Positions 23,879 through 33,596 are shown, counted from the first letter of the stretch. The stretch: 64,000 bases of DNA from an uncultured Muribaculaceae bacterium (GCA_910586975.1 CAJUKX010000005.1:1-64000); one strand, 5' to 3'. Numbers and translations: made by a program. The notes: a model not told the origin generated them from the letters alone.

Positions 23879-24730
23879 ATGAAAAAAGTATTTGTAATAT
23901 TGTCACTCATGACAACATCCTTTATAAATATGGCATACTCTCAAAACAATCCGACAAAACTCACTTCACAACCCTCAGAAATTAATCAGACTGCCGGACA
24001 TGACCAGCTTGGCGAATTTGCTCCAAAATTTGCTGAATTGAACGATGATGTACTTTTCGGCGAAGTATGGAGCCGCACTGACAAACTGGCCTTGCGCGAC
24101 CGCAGTATCGTCACAGTCACCGCACTCGTGAGCAGTGGTATTATTGACTCGTCGTTGACCTATCATCTGATGGAAGCTAAAAAGAACGGCGTCACACGTA
24201 CTGAAATAGCCGAGATACTTACACAGGTGGCATTCTATGCCGGTTGGCCCAAGGCTTGGGGCGCATTCCGTCAGGCAAAGGAGGTTTGGGCCGATGCGAG
24301 CGATGAAACCGATGCCAGGCAGAAGTTTCAACAGGAAATGATTTTCCCCATTGGCGAACCAAATACTGCATACGCACAGTATTTCATCGGCAACAGTTAT
24401 CTCTATCCGGTATCAAAGGAGCAGGTACCTGTAACTAATGTTACCTTCGAGCCCCGTTGCCGCAACAACTGGCATATCCATCATGCAAGCACCGGCGGCG
24501 GCCAGATGCTCGTAGGCGTGGCCGGTCGCGGTTGGTATCAGGAAGAGGGCAAGCCCGCACAGGAAATCCTGCCGGGTACTGTGATTCACATTCCTGCTAA
24601 TGTAAAACATTGGCATGGAGCGGCCAAAGACAGTTGGTTCTCGCACCTCGCTTTTGAAGTAAAGGGTGAAAACACCTCAAATGAGTGGCTCGACCCGGTG
24701 TCTGATGAAGAATACGATAAGCTGAGATAA
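23879..24730 (+). CDS. Secreted carboxymuconolactone-decarboxylase/cupin fusion
   Basis: 283 aa from the second ATG, which starts a clean signal peptide (MKKVFVILSLMTTSFINMAYS); three residues upstream are in frame. Residues about 45-135 form a CMD-like helical domain (LRDRSIVTVTALVSSGIIDS, LTQVAFYAGWPKAWGAF). It has no CxxC pair, so AhpD-type peroxidase chemistry is unlikely. Residues about 170-265 form a cupin with metal-ligand His in NNWHIHHASTGGGQ and HIPANVKHWHGA. CMD-cupin fusions are known, but the substrate is not. Single-gene unit between two terminators. Confidence 0.85.
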   Translation: MKKVFVILSLMTTSFINMAYSQNNPTKLTSQPSEINQTAGHDQLGEFAPKFAELNDDVLFGEVWSRTDKLALRDRSIVTVTALVSSGIIDSSLTYHLMEAKKNGVTRTEIAEILTQVAFYAGWPKAWGAFRQAKEVWADASDETDARQKFQQEMIFPIGEPNTAYAQYFIGNSYLYPVSKEQVPVTNVTFEPRCRNNWHIHHASTGGGQMLVGVAGRGWYQEEGKPAQEILPGTVIHIPANVKHWHGAAKDSWFSHLAFEVKGENTSNEWLDPVSDEEYDKLR

Positions 24731-24762
24731 GCCCTCGGGTACAGGTGCTTTTCAATAACCTT

Positions 24763-24802
24763 TGAGGTTTTAAGGCTGTGTTATCTCAGCCTTGAAACCT
24801 CA
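24763..24802. terminator. Bidirectional terminator overlapping a stop codon
   Basis: 16-bp arms with one wobble pair (left arm TGAGGTTTTAAGGCTG), 8-nt loop. Its right arm includes the stop codon of the convergent FAD-oxidoreductase gene. Confidence 0.8.
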
Positions 24803-26356
24803 TAATTTTATTGCGCGGGCGGTATTGATTCCGTCGATGGCTGCGCTTACAATGCCCCCGGCATATCCTGCTCCCTCACCTACAGGATAAAGCCCCGCGA
24901 TGGTGATATGGCTGCGCGAATCTTTATCGCGGGGAATACGTACCGGAGCCGATGTGCGGGTCTCATCACCTATAAGGGTTGCGTCAGAAGTCAGAAATCC
25001 GCGTGCTTTGCGGCCAAATTCAGCCAGCCCCTTTTGCAGTCTTACAGCTATGAAGCGGGGCAGCAGTTGGTCAATCCGTCCGGGTATAAGGCCGGGCGCA
25101 TACGATGAATCGGGTAGGGTGGTGCTTGGACGTGAGGCTATGAAGTCGGTCATGCGCTGTGCCGGAGCCTGCTGAGTGTGACCTGCCGCCTCAAAGAATT
25201 TTTGTTCTATATCCTGCTGGAAATATATCATTTTCAGTACTCCGTATCTATCATATTCGGGTACATCGTCGGGCAGCACTTCTACCACCATGCCCGAATT
25301 GGCCCAGCGGGTACCTCGGTTTGAGGGCGACATACCGTTGACCACCAGTTGGCCGGGTTCGCTTGCGGCAGGAATAATCACACCGCCCGGGCACATGCAG
25401 AACGAATATACAGCGCGGTCGTCGACACGTTTAAGCATCGAATACTCGGCAGCCGGCAGATATTTTCCCCGTCCGGCAGGCGAATGATACTGTATGCTGT
25501 CTATAAGGCGCTGAGGATGTTCGAGTCGAACACCTACGGCTATGCCTTTGGGTTCCATAGGCACATTTTCATCGTGGAGCATGCGGTAAACATCTCGTGC
25601 CGAGTGGCCTGTGGCCAGTATCACCGGGCCTTGATACTTCGAGCCGTCGAGGGTCTTTACTCCCGTAACGGCATTTTTATCTTTATTGAATATCAATTCA
25701 GTTACCCTTTGGCCGAAATGCACTTCGCCGCCGTGCGCTTTTATGGTTTCTCTTATTGCTTTTATTATAACCGGCAGACGGTCGGTGCCTATATGTGGGT
25801 GGGCATCTATGAGAATGTTGTCTGATGCTCCGTGGGCATGGAAGATTTGTAGCACCTTGTCTACCGGTCCGCGCTTTGTGCTACGGGTGTAGAGTTTGCC
25901 GTCGGAGAATGCGCCGGCGCCGCCTTCGCCGAAGCAATAGTTGGAATCGGGGTCTACGATACCTTCGCGGCACAGTACGGCCATATCGCGCCGGCGCGAG
26001 TCTACGTCCTTGCCTCTTTCAAGCACTACGGGCTTCATCCCCAACTCAATCAGCTCAAGTGCGGCAAACAGTCCTGCCGGCCCTGCTCCCACTATTATAA
26101 CCTGCGGCTTATCTTTTACATCGGGATATTGCACGGGGGTATATCTCGAAAATGTTTCGTCAACCGAGTCAATGTGAAGCTGAACACTCAGATTGACCAT
26201 TACCCGGCGCTGGCGGGCGTCGATTGACCGACGCAGGATGTCAACTCTCTTTATGCGGTTTACATCAATATTCAGGGCGGTTGAAGCTGCAATGCGCAGA
26301 CGGGTATCATCGGCCGCTTCTTCAGGCTTAAGCCTTAGTTGGAGTTTCTGTAGCAT
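24800..26356 (-). CDS. FAD-dependent oxidoreductase (COG2509 type)
   Basis: 518 aa. A short N-terminal domain of about 85 residues precedes the Rossmann motif VIIVGAGPAGLFAALELIELG. Then NYCFGEGGAGAFSDGKLYTR, typical of COG2509 dehydrogenases, and a C-terminal FAD motif GLYPVGEGAGYAGGIVSAA. Reaction is unknown. The start overlaps the upstream MATE gene by 29 bp, so expression is tied to that operon. Confidence 0.85.
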   Translation of the reverse strand: MLQKLQLRLKPEEAADDTRLRIAASTALNIDVNRIKRVDILRRSIDARQRRVMVNLSVQLHIDSVDETFSRYTPVQYPDVKDKPQVIIVGAGPAGLFAALELIELGMKPVVLERGKDVDSRRRDMAVLCREGIVDPDSNYCFGEGGAGAFSDGKLYTRSTKRGPVDKVLQIFHAHGASDNILIDAHPHIGTDRLPVIIKAIRETIKAHGGEVHFGQRVTELIFNKDKNAVTGVKTLDGSKYQGPVILATGHSARDVYRMLHDENVPMEPKGIAVGVRLEHPQRLIDSIQYHSPAGRGKYLPAAEYSMLKRVDDRAVYSFCMCPGGVIIPAASEPGQLVVNGMSPSNRGTRWANSGMVVEVLPDDVPEYDRYGVLKMIYFQQDIEQKFFEAAGHTQQAPAQRMTDFIASRPSTTLPDSSYAPGLIPGRIDQLLPRFIAVRLQKGLAEFGRKARGFLTSDATLIGDETRTSAPVRIPRDKDSRSHITIAGLYPVGEGAGYAGGIVSAAIDGINTARAIKL

Positions 26357-27809
26357 CGTGTGAAGTTTTGAGTTCGGAGAAGTGCTTCTTGAGTTTGCGG
26401 TTCATTATCAACAGAGTTACGACAGCGAGCACGAACGCAAGCACATCGCTGCCGGCCATCGAGGCCCACACTCCGTCAATTCCGTATACGGGTGGCAATA
26501 TCCACAGCAGCGGCACAAGGAAAATAAGCTGACGGGTAAGCGAAAGGAATATCGACAGCTTGGGGTGTCCGATACTTTGGAAATAGTTCTGTATCACTAT
26601 CTGGCACCCTACCACCGGATAGCACAGGAAGTAAATGTGGAATCCCGGTCGGGCAATGTCGATCATCGTGAGGTCGGTTGTGAACATGGAGCTGATTTTA
26701 TCCGGGAAAATCTGTGTGAGCACCCAGCCGACAAAGGTTATAGCCACTCCAATCCATATTCCGCGTCTTAGTGTGTCGGTAACGCGTTTCCATTGACCTG
26801 CTCCATAGTTGAATCCCAAGATGGGTTGCATGCCTTGTGTAACACCGAATACAATCATCACGAAGAACATGGTGGTGCGGTTGATTATACCGTATGCTCC
26901 TACTGCAATATTTCCGTCATCTCCGGCTACCGAAAGCAGCGATTTATTGAGAAATACCACAACAAAGCATGCCGTGGCGTTCATCAGAAAGGGCGACAGA
27001 CCTATAGCGTAGATTCGTTTTATAAGCCCGGGGGTAAACCAGCGTTGCGACGGGTCGAAGTGTACAAAGCTCTTTTTTGACAAGAAGTGCGCCAACACCC
27101 ATATAAAGGCTCCAAACTGACCGCAGATAGTGGCCAGTGCCGCGCCCTTTATACCCCAGTCGAGCACAAAGATGAATATGGGGGCAAGCACTATGTTTAC
27201 AGCCACCGAGAGCAGTGCCGATATCATAGCCTTCTTGGGGTAGCCGGTGGCACGCATCAGGTTGTTGAGTCCTATAAAAATATATGATATGGGTGTGCCG
27301 TAGAGAATCACTTTCATGAACTCGCGCGCGTAGGGTATGGTTTCTGGCGTGGCTCCGAAAAATGTAAGTATATCATCGAGAAATATCAATGACAGACCTC
27401 CGAATATCACCGAATGGATTATGCACAGCACCATCACGTTGTTTACTACATCAGTGGCTCGGGCTACGTTTTTCTGCCCTAAGAAAATAGATGAGATGGT
27501 AGCACCACCCACTGCAATGAGCGTGCAGAAGCCTATGACGAGGTTCATCATGGGGAAGGTGATGGCAAGCCCCGATATGGCCATCGCTCCTACGCCGCGG
27601 CCTATGAACACACTGTCTATAATGTTGTAGAGCGATGTGGCAATAGCTGCAATTATGGCCGGCACGGAATATTGCATCAGCAACTTGCCTATGCTGTTTG
27701 TGCCCAGCGTAAGTTGCGATGCCCCTGTACCCTTGGAGTGGTTATTGTTGTCTTTAGTATTATTATTTTCAGTTGATAACGTCATATATTCTAATTGACT
27801 GCTAAACAA
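26328..27809 (-). CDS. MATE family efflux transporter
   Basis: 493 aa with about 12 hydrophobic segments in two MatE repeats; GTNSIGKLLMQYSVPAIIAA starts the first, and GVTQGMQPILGFNYGAGQWK marks the second, both family landmarks. Probably exports drugs or metabolites using Na+ or H+. Lies in an operon with DUF1599, a MauE/DoxX-like protein and an FAD oxidoreductase, an unusual setting that gives no clear substrate. Confidence 0.9.
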   Translation of the reverse strand: MFSSQLEYMTLSTENNNTKDNNNHSKGTGASQLTLGTNSIGKLLMQYSVPAIIAAIATSLYNIIDSVFIGRGVGAMAISGLAITFPMMNLVIGFCTLIAVGGATISSIFLGQKNVARATDVVNNVMVLCIIHSVIFGGLSLIFLDDILTFFGATPETIPYAREFMKVILYGTPISYIFIGLNNLMRATGYPKKAMISALLSVAVNIVLAPIFIFVLDWGIKGAALATICGQFGAFIWVLAHFLSKKSFVHFDPSQRWFTPGLIKRIYAIGLSPFLMNATACFVVVFLNKSLLSVAGDDGNIAVGAYGIINRTTMFFVMIVFGVTQGMQPILGFNYGAGQWKRVTDTLRRGIWIGVAITFVGWVLTQIFPDKISSMFTTDLTMIDIARPGFHIYFLCYPVVGCQIVIQNYFQSIGHPKLSIFLSLTRQLIFLVPLLWILPPVYGIDGVWASMAGSDVLAFVLAVVTLLIMNRKLKKHFSELKTSHDATETPTKA

Positions 27810-27820
27810 ACTTAAAACAA

Positions 27821-29080
27821 TTAAGCTTGTTTCTTACGGCGCGGACGTATGTTAATTTTAGTTAAGGTGCTTATGCCTGCGAGTACTAACATTCCCAGAA
27901 TGTAGGTTCCTGAAAGCCAATAGGCCACATGTCCGTCGTCTACGATTTTCATATTTTCAAAAGGTGCGCTGTCGTTTAGAAAATCAGGGCTTATGGTGGC
28001 GAAATTACGTTTCCACGTCACTTTACCGTCTTTCAGGTAAACAAGACCTACCGAGCCTCTTACCAGTTCTTTGAGCGATGTGTCGGAAGCCGAGAACACC
28101 TCGTAGCGGGGATTGGCGAGTTCAATCCACTGCTGCAGAGTTTCTCCCGACAGAGCCACAATGCCAACCATGGCCACGCCGTGGTCAGTGGCGTAGTCAT
28201 ACACCTCATTGGCAAGGCGCGAGCGTGTAAGGTTGCCAATGCCCGGCTCGGTAACCGCAAGCACCAGCATGGCCGAGTCGCAGTACTCGGGGTTAAAGAG
28301 GTCAGGTGCCACATCATTTCCATCGCTGTCAAACACAGCTATTCCGGCAACGGCTTCTTCGGCTGCCGCTGCCGAGGGACGTACGAAAGTCCAGGTGGAG
28401 TCGGGAAGAGCTGACATTGGAAATTCGCGTTCCTCACCGTCTTTGGCATATATGTAGCCTGGTTCGGGTTGTTCTATATTCTCATCCTCAATACTTACAA
28501 GGCTGCGACCTGTACCGTATGGACGGAAGTCGACCACCGGCTGGAACTGCCAGCCTATGGTGGCTATTACAATGCCGTAAATTGCAGTGATTACTATGAC
28601 CAGCCATTGCAAGCCGGGACGGTAGAGCGGGGTAGCAGCTTTGCGCCATATCAGAGCTACAATCAGTAGGGCGGTGATGATGATATTTTTTACGAAAGTA
28701 GCTGTGTTGGATATCACCATCAGATCGCCGAAGCAGCCACAGTCGGCTACAGGCTCAGCTATTACTATATATGCAGTGAGGGGCAACATTCCGGCCATCA
28801 TGGCCAGTCCGCATATCGGGGCGGAGCGGCGCAATGAGCCGGTAAGAAGCAAAATGCCCGTTATCAGCTCAAACAGCGACAGACCTACAGCGCCTATCAG
28901 CACTATGTCTACCGGTATGATATCCGACAGACCCCATACGTTCAGATACTCCTCTATTTTAAATACAAAACCATGTGGGTCTACGGCCTTTGACCAGCCC
29001 GATAGAATGAAGGTAACACCTGTGATTATTCTCGCAAACCATACCGCAGCTACCTTCCACCATTTAGCCCCGGCGCTCAT
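27821..29080 (-). CDS. DoxX/MauE-type membrane protein
   Basis: 419 aa. The N-terminal 165 residues form four membrane helices of the DoxX/MauE type (ARIITGVTFILSGWSKAVDP; ADCGCFGDL, a Cys pair usual in MauE-like redox proteins). A periplasmic domain of about 200 residues follows, and a last helix lies near 385-405. Probably part of disulfide or electron transfer in the envelope. Starts 4 bp inside the DUF1599 gene, so it is translationally coupled to it. Confidence 0.75.
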   Translation of the reverse strand: MSAGAKWWKVAAVWFARIITGVTFILSGWSKAVDPHGFVFKIEEYLNVWGLSDIIPVDIVLIGAVGLSLFELITGILLLTGSLRRSAPICGLAMMAGMLPLTAYIVIAEPVADCGCFGDLMVISNTATFVKNIIITALLIVALIWRKAATPLYRPGLQWLVIVITAIYGIVIATIGWQFQPVVDFRPYGTGRSLVSIEDENIEQPEPGYIYAKDGEEREFPMSALPDSTWTFVRPSAAAAEEAVAGIAVFDSDGNDVAPDLFNPEYCDSAMLVLAVTEPGIGNLTRSRLANEVYDYATDHGVAMVGIVALSGETLQQWIELANPRYEVFSASDTSLKELVRGSVGLVYLKDGKVTWKRNFATISPDFLNDSAPFENMKIVDDGHVAYWLSGTYILGMLVLAGISTLTKINIRPRRKKQA

Positions 29081-29610
29081 TCGGTCAGTTTTATTATACC
29101 GAATACTGCGTAGTTGAGTATGTCGAGATAGTTGGATTCAATGCCTTCTGATACGGTGGTGGCACCGTCGTGTTCCTCGATCTCCTTGATGCGTTCGATT
29201 TTTGTGAGGATGAAGTCGGAGTAGCTCGAAACCCTCATTCCGCGCCATGCCTCGTCGTAGTCGTGGTTCTTCTTCTGCAGCAGCTCGCGGGCCGAGGATG
29301 CAATTTCGTCGTACAGTTCAACAGCACGTTCGGCAGATATGTCTTTTGTGTCAACAAAGCCCAATTGCAGCTGTATTATGCCTATGATACTGTAATTTAC
29401 GATTGCTTTGAATTCAGGCAATATACCCTCGCCCACAGCCGAGCAAGCTTTGATTTCGAGCGAGCGTATACGCTTTGCTTTGATGAAAATCTGGTCGGTG
29501 ACGCTCGATGGTCTCATTATGCGCCACGAGGGGCCGTAATCTTGAAGTTTTGCCACAAAAATGCTGCGGCAGTCGGCAAGTGCCTTATCAAATTGAGTGT
29601 TTGTGTCCAT
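29077..29610 (-). CDS. DUF1599 protein (nucleotide-modification-associated domain)
   Basis: 177 aa from the ATG at 29610. A TTG-started longer frame (29628) lies at the predicted transcription start and is rejected. Two internal repeats are visible: KLQDYGPSWRIMRPSSVTDQIFIKAKRI near 20-50 and KNHDYDEAWRGMRVSSYSDFILTKIERI near 113-140. The family has been linked to nucleotide metabolism, but the reaction is unproven. First gene of a four-gene operon. Confidence 0.85.
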   Translation of the reverse strand: MDTNTQFDKALADCRSIFVAKLQDYGPSWRIMRPSSVTDQIFIKAKRIRSLEIKACSAVGEGILPEFKAIVNYSIIGIIQLQLGFVDTKDISAERAVELYDEIASSARELLQKKNHDYDEAWRGMRVSSYSDFILTKIERIKEIEEHDGATTVSEGIESNYLDILNYAVFGIIKLTE

Positions 29611-29630
29611 GTGAAGTGTATAAATCAATG

Positions 29631-29638
29631 CAAAGTTA
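29631..29638 (-). promoter_or_regulatory. -7 box of the DUF1599 operon
   Basis: Minus-strand TAACTTTG; start of transcription expected near 29624, 14 nt before the chosen ATG. Confidence 0.55.
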
Positions 29639-29718
29639 CAAATAAATCCTTACATTATACAAAACAGTCCAACATTTGGCTTGATTGGGCCAATATGGTG
29701 GATTAATTCAATTAAAAA

Positions 29719-29749
29719 TTGTAAGTTATGGATAAAATTAGTAACTTTG
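29719..29749 (+). promoter_or_regulatory. Promoter of etfB-etfA-acd
   Basis: TTG at 29719-29721, 20-nt spacer, TAACTTTG at 29742-29749. The leader is about 70 nt. Confidence 0.6.
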
Positions 29750-29824
29750 CCATGCCAATAATGGCTCGAAATGAACCATATCACATAGCAATAGAAATAC
29801 AAATCTCTTAATACACTGATAATT

Positions 29825-30700
29825 ATGAGTTTAAACATCATTGTGCTTGCTAAGCAGGTACCCGATACCCGCAATGTAGGCAAAGATGCTATGAAGGCCG
29901 ACGGCACCATTAACCGCGCCGCGTTGCCTGCAATCTTCAACCCTGAAGACCTTAATGCCCTCGAACAGGCTCTGCGACTCAAGGATGCCAATCCCGGCTC
30001 GACAATCACAGTTCTCACAATGGGTTTGCCTAAAGCAGCTGAAGTAATCCGCGAAGCAATGTATCGCGGTGCCGACGGCGGTATCGTGCTCACAGACCGC
30101 GCTCTCGGCGGTGCCGACACCCTCGCAACTTCTTACTCGCTGGCTCAGGCTGTTAAGAAAATCGGAAACTACGACATCATCCTCGGCGGACGCCAGGCTA
30201 TTGACGGTGATACCGCTCAGGTAGGCCCCCAGATTGCCGAAAAGCTCGGTATCCCTCAGGTTACCTACGCCGAAGAAATTGTAGACCTCGCCGACGGCAA
30301 AGTTACAGTTAAACGTCGTCTCGAACACGGTATCGAAACCGTTGTAGCTCCCCTGCCTTGCGTGGTAACTGTAAACGGCTCTGCCGCCGAATGCCGTCCC
30401 CGCAACGCCAAGCGTCTGATGAAGTACAAATATGCCGTATCGCCCTCTGAAATGGCTGCCCTTTCTGACGAGCAGAAAGCCATGGTTGAAGCTCGTCCCT
30501 ACCTCAAGCTCAACGAATGGGGTGCAGCGTTTGTAGAAGCTGATCCCGAACAGATCGGTTTCCCCGGTTCGCCCACTAAGGTGAAGAGCGTTGAAAACGT
30601 AGTGTTCGTTGCCAAGGAAGCCCTTCATCTCGACGGCGCCGACGAAGCAGGCATCGAAAACCTTATCAAAGAACTCATCACAAACCACACAATCGGCTAA
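29825..30700 (+). CDS. etfB: Electron transfer flavoprotein, beta subunit
   Basis: 291 aa. N-terminal LNIIVLAKQVPDTRNVGKDA and the signature region VKRRLEHGIETVVAPLPCVVTV followed by PRNAKRLMKYK are typical. Pairs with EtfA to carry electrons from the acyl-CoA dehydrogenase encoded next. It is about 30 residues longer than mitochondrial EtfB, usual for anaerobes. Confidence 0.95.
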   Translation: MSLNIIVLAKQVPDTRNVGKDAMKADGTINRAALPAIFNPEDLNALEQALRLKDANPGSTITVLTMGLPKAAEVIREAMYRGADGGIVLTDRALGGADTLATSYSLAQAVKKIGNYDIILGGRQAIDGDTAQVGPQIAEKLGIPQVTYAEEIVDLADGKVTVKRRLEHGIETVVAPLPCVVTVNGSAAECRPRNAKRLMKYKYAVSPSEMAALSDEQKAMVEARPYLKLNEWGAAFVEADPEQIGFPGSPTKVKSVENVVFVAKEALHLDGADEAGIENLIKELITNHTIG

Positions 30701-30729
30701 GCCTCGGCTCCGATCTACACATTAATATT

Positions 30730-31761
30730 ATGACAGAAGATAAGAACAATCTTATAGTATATTGCGAGATTGAAGACGGCCGCGTAGCAGACGTGAGCCT
30801 TGAGCTCCTTACCAAGGGCCGTCAGCTCGCCAATCGCCTCGGCATACGTCTTGAGGCTATCGTTGTAGGCGACAAGCTGAACGGGGTTGAAAAGCAACTT
30901 TTCCCATACGGTGCCGATGTGGTTTATCTCGTTGAAGACCCTCGTCTGTATCCCTACACTTCCAATCCCCACGCTTCGGTGCTCATCAACCTCTTTAAGG
31001 AAATCGAGCCCCAGATTGCACTGATGGGTGCCACCTGCATTGGTCGCGACCTTGGTCCCCGCGTTTCGAGCGCACTCCACAGCGGTCTTACTGCCGACTG
31101 TACCTCACTCGAAATCGGCGACCATACCGATGCCAAGACCAAGCAGGAATACACTGACCTCCTGTATCAGATACGTCCTGCCTTCGGTGGTAACATCGTG
31201 GCTACAATCGTTAACCCCGAGCACCGTCCCCAGATGGCTACCGTACGCGAGGGCGTGATGAAGAAAGAAGTGTTCAACCCCGACCACAAGGGCGAAGTTG
31301 TAAAGCTCGATGCAAGCAAGTATGTAAGCGACGAAGACTTCGTTGTTGAAATCATCGACCGCCAGATTGCCAAGTCAAAAGTGAACATCAAGGGCGCTCC
31401 CATCATCGTAGCCGGCGGTTACGGCGTAGGCTCAAAGGAAAATTTCAACCTCCTCTATGAACTCGCTGCCACCCTTGGCGCTGAAGTAGGTGCATCGCGT
31501 GCTGCTGTTGATGCCGGTTTCATCGAACACGAACGTCAGATCGGTCAGACCGGTGTGACCGTACGTCCCAAACTCTACATCGCTTGTGGTATCTCGGGTC
31601 AGATTCAGCATATCGCAGGTATGCAGGAGAGTGCGATCATCATTTCGATCAACAACGACCCCGCCGCTCCAATCAACACTATCGCCGACTACGTTATCAC
31701 CGGCAATATCGAAGATGTGGTGCCCAAACTTATCCGTTATTACAAGAAGAATTCAAAGTAA
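30730..31761 (+). CDS. etfA: Electron transfer flavoprotein, alpha subunit
   Basis: 343 aa. The C-terminal FAD domain is clear: GASRAAVDAGFIEHERQIGQ, LYIACGISGQIQHIAGMQES and INNDPAAPINTIADY. Starts 29 bp after etfB. No ferredoxin domain is fused at the N-terminus, so nothing in the sequence shows flavin-based bifurcation. Confidence 0.95.
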   Translation: MTEDKNNLIVYCEIEDGRVADVSLELLTKGRQLANRLGIRLEAIVVGDKLNGVEKQLFPYGADVVYLVEDPRLYPYTSNPHASVLINLFKEIEPQIALMGATCIGRDLGPRVSSALHSGLTADCTSLEIGDHTDAKTKQEYTDLLYQIRPAFGGNIVATIVNPEHRPQMATVREGVMKKEVFNPDHKGEVVKLDASKYVSDEDFVVEIIDRQIAKSKVNIKGAPIIVAGGYGVGSKENFNLLYELAATLGAEVGASRAAVDAGFIEHERQIGQTGVTVRPKLYIACGISGQIQHIAGMQESAIIISINNDPAAPINTIADYVITGNIEDVVPKLIRYYKKNSK

Positions 31762-31828
31762 TCCCAGCACGATTGCCTGAATATCTTGTTTATACGATTA
31801 AAAACAGAACAAAAAAGAATAAAATATA

Positions 31829-33535
31829 ATGGCAAATTTTTATACCGATAATGCCGACTTGCGCCATCATCTCAATCACCCGATGATGCGTAAGATTGTT
31901 GAGCTCAAAGAGCGCAACTTTTCAGATGCCGAAAAGTTTGACTATGCTCCCTCCAATTTCGAGGATGCAATGGACAACTACGAACGCGTCCTTGAAGTAG
32001 TCGGCGATATATGCGGCACTACCATAGCCGAAAATGCAGCTGATGTAGACCACGAAGGCGCTTCATGTTCAGGTGGCCGTGCCCACTATGCCGGTCCTAC
32101 CGTCAAGAATCTCGAAGTATGCCGTCAGGCCGGCCTCATGGGTATGGCAATGCCCCGCCGTCTCGGTGGTCTTAACTTCCCCATCACCCCCTATATCATG
32201 GCTGCCGACATCGTAAGCCGTGCCGATACAGGTTTTGAAAACCTCTGGGGTCTGCAGGACTGCGCCGAAACTCTCTATGAATTCGGTGACGAAGACCAGA
32301 AACTGCGTTTCATTCCCCGCGTTTGCGAGGGCGAAACCATGTCGATGGACCTCACAGAACCCGACGCAGGTTCTGACCTCCAGTCGGTAATGCTCAAGGC
32401 TACTCAGAAAGAAGACGGCTCATGGGTTCTCAACGGCGTTAAGCGCTTTATCACCAATGGTGACGCCGATATCCACCTGGTGCTCGCCCGCAGCGAAGAA
32501 GGCACAAAGGATGGCCGCGGTCTTTCGATGTTTGTATACGACAAGCGCAACGGCGGTGTTACCGTACGTCGCATCGAGAACAAGATGGGTATCAAGGGTT
32601 CTCCCACCTGCGAACTCGTTTATAAGAACGCTCCCGCCGAACTCGTAGGCAGCCGCCGCATGGGTCTTATCAAATATGTGATGGCTCTGATGAACGGTGC
32701 CCGTCTGGGTATCGCCGCACAGAGCGTTGGTGTAAGCGAACTCGCATACCGCGAAGCTCTTGCATACGCCAAGGACCGTCGCCAGTTTGGCAAGGCTATC
32801 ATAGAGTTCCCCGCCGTGGCCGAACTCATCGCCGTTATGAAGGCAAAACTCGACGCAAGCCGTTCGCTCCTCTATGAATGCGCACGCTATGTAGACCTCT
32901 ACAAGGTGCTCGACGACATCAGCAAGGAACGTACACTTACTCCCGAAGAACGTGCAGAACGTAAGGAATTCAACCGCCTTGCCGATGCGCTCACTCCCAT
33001 GGCCAAAGGTATGGGCAGTGAATACTGCAACCAGAATGCTTACGACTGCATCCAGGTTCACGGCGGTTCGGGCTTCATGAAGGATTATGCTTGCGAACGC
33101 ATCTACCGCGACGCACGTATCACATCAATCTACGAAGGTACAACCCAGCTGCAGGTAGTGGCTGCAATTCGCCACGTCACCACCGGCACATACAAGCAGC
33201 TCATCGACTCATACGCTGCCACTGAAGTTCGCCCCGAACTCCAGTCGCTCAAAGACCGTCTGGCAGTTCTTACAGAAATGTACGAGAAGGCAGTGGCTGC
33301 CGTTGTTGCCGTGAACAACACCGCATACACCGACTTCATGGCTCGCCGCATGGTTGAGATGGCCGGCAACATCGTTATGGCTTACCTCCTGCTGCTCGAT
33401 GCCAACCGTACCGAAAGCTTCACTCGCTCAGCTCAGGTTTATGCTAACCTCGCTGCTTCTGAAGTTACACGTCACGCTGAATTTATCCACTCTTTCGATC
33501 CTTCGCAGCTTGATATCTATCTCGCTCACGAATAA
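31829..33535 (+). CDS. Acyl-CoA dehydrogenase
   Basis: 568 aa. FAD- and substrate-binding motifs MSMDLTEPDAGSDLQSV and the catalytic-Glu motif ITSIYEGTTQLQ near residue 435. A C-terminal extension of about 120 residues makes it longer than short-chain enzymes (about 380). It follows etfBA at 67 bp, so it donates electrons to EtfAB. No thiolase, crotonase or hydroxyacyl-CoA dehydrogenase is adjacent, so chain length and pathway remain open. Confidence 0.93.
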   Translation: MANFYTDNADLRHHLNHPMMRKIVELKERNFSDAEKFDYAPSNFEDAMDNYERVLEVVGDICGTTIAENAADVDHEGASCSGGRAHYAGPTVKNLEVCRQAGLMGMAMPRRLGGLNFPITPYIMAADIVSRADTGFENLWGLQDCAETLYEFGDEDQKLRFIPRVCEGETMSMDLTEPDAGSDLQSVMLKATQKEDGSWVLNGVKRFITNGDADIHLVLARSEEGTKDGRGLSMFVYDKRNGGVTVRRIENKMGIKGSPTCELVYKNAPAELVGSRRMGLIKYVMALMNGARLGIAAQSVGVSELAYREALAYAKDRRQFGKAIIEFPAVAELIAVMKAKLDASRSLLYECARYVDLYKVLDDISKERTLTPEERAERKEFNRLADALTPMAKGMGSEYCNQNAYDCIQVHGGSGFMKDYACERIYRDARITSIYEGTTQLQVVAAIRHVTTGTYKQLIDSYAATEVRPELQSLKDRLAVLTEMYEKAVAAVVAVNNTAYTDFMARRMVEMAGNIVMAYLLLLDANRTESFTRSAQVYANLAASEVTRHAEFIHSFDPSQLDIYLAHE

Positions 33536-33557
33536 TCGAAACAGATTCCGAAAATAA

Positions 33558-33596
33558 CAAGCGCCCGCATTTCCATCACAGGAGTGCGGGCGCTTG
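33558..33596. terminator. Terminator between convergent genes
   Basis: 12-bp perfect arms (CAAGCGCCCGCA) with a 15-nt loop; minus strand runs into a T-rich TTATTTT. Confidence 0.75.

Noticed and set aside
29831..30688. 285-codon minus-strand frame opposite etfB
   Set aside because: Lies wholly inside a certain gene on the other strand; composition is explained by etfB codon use and no family features are seen.
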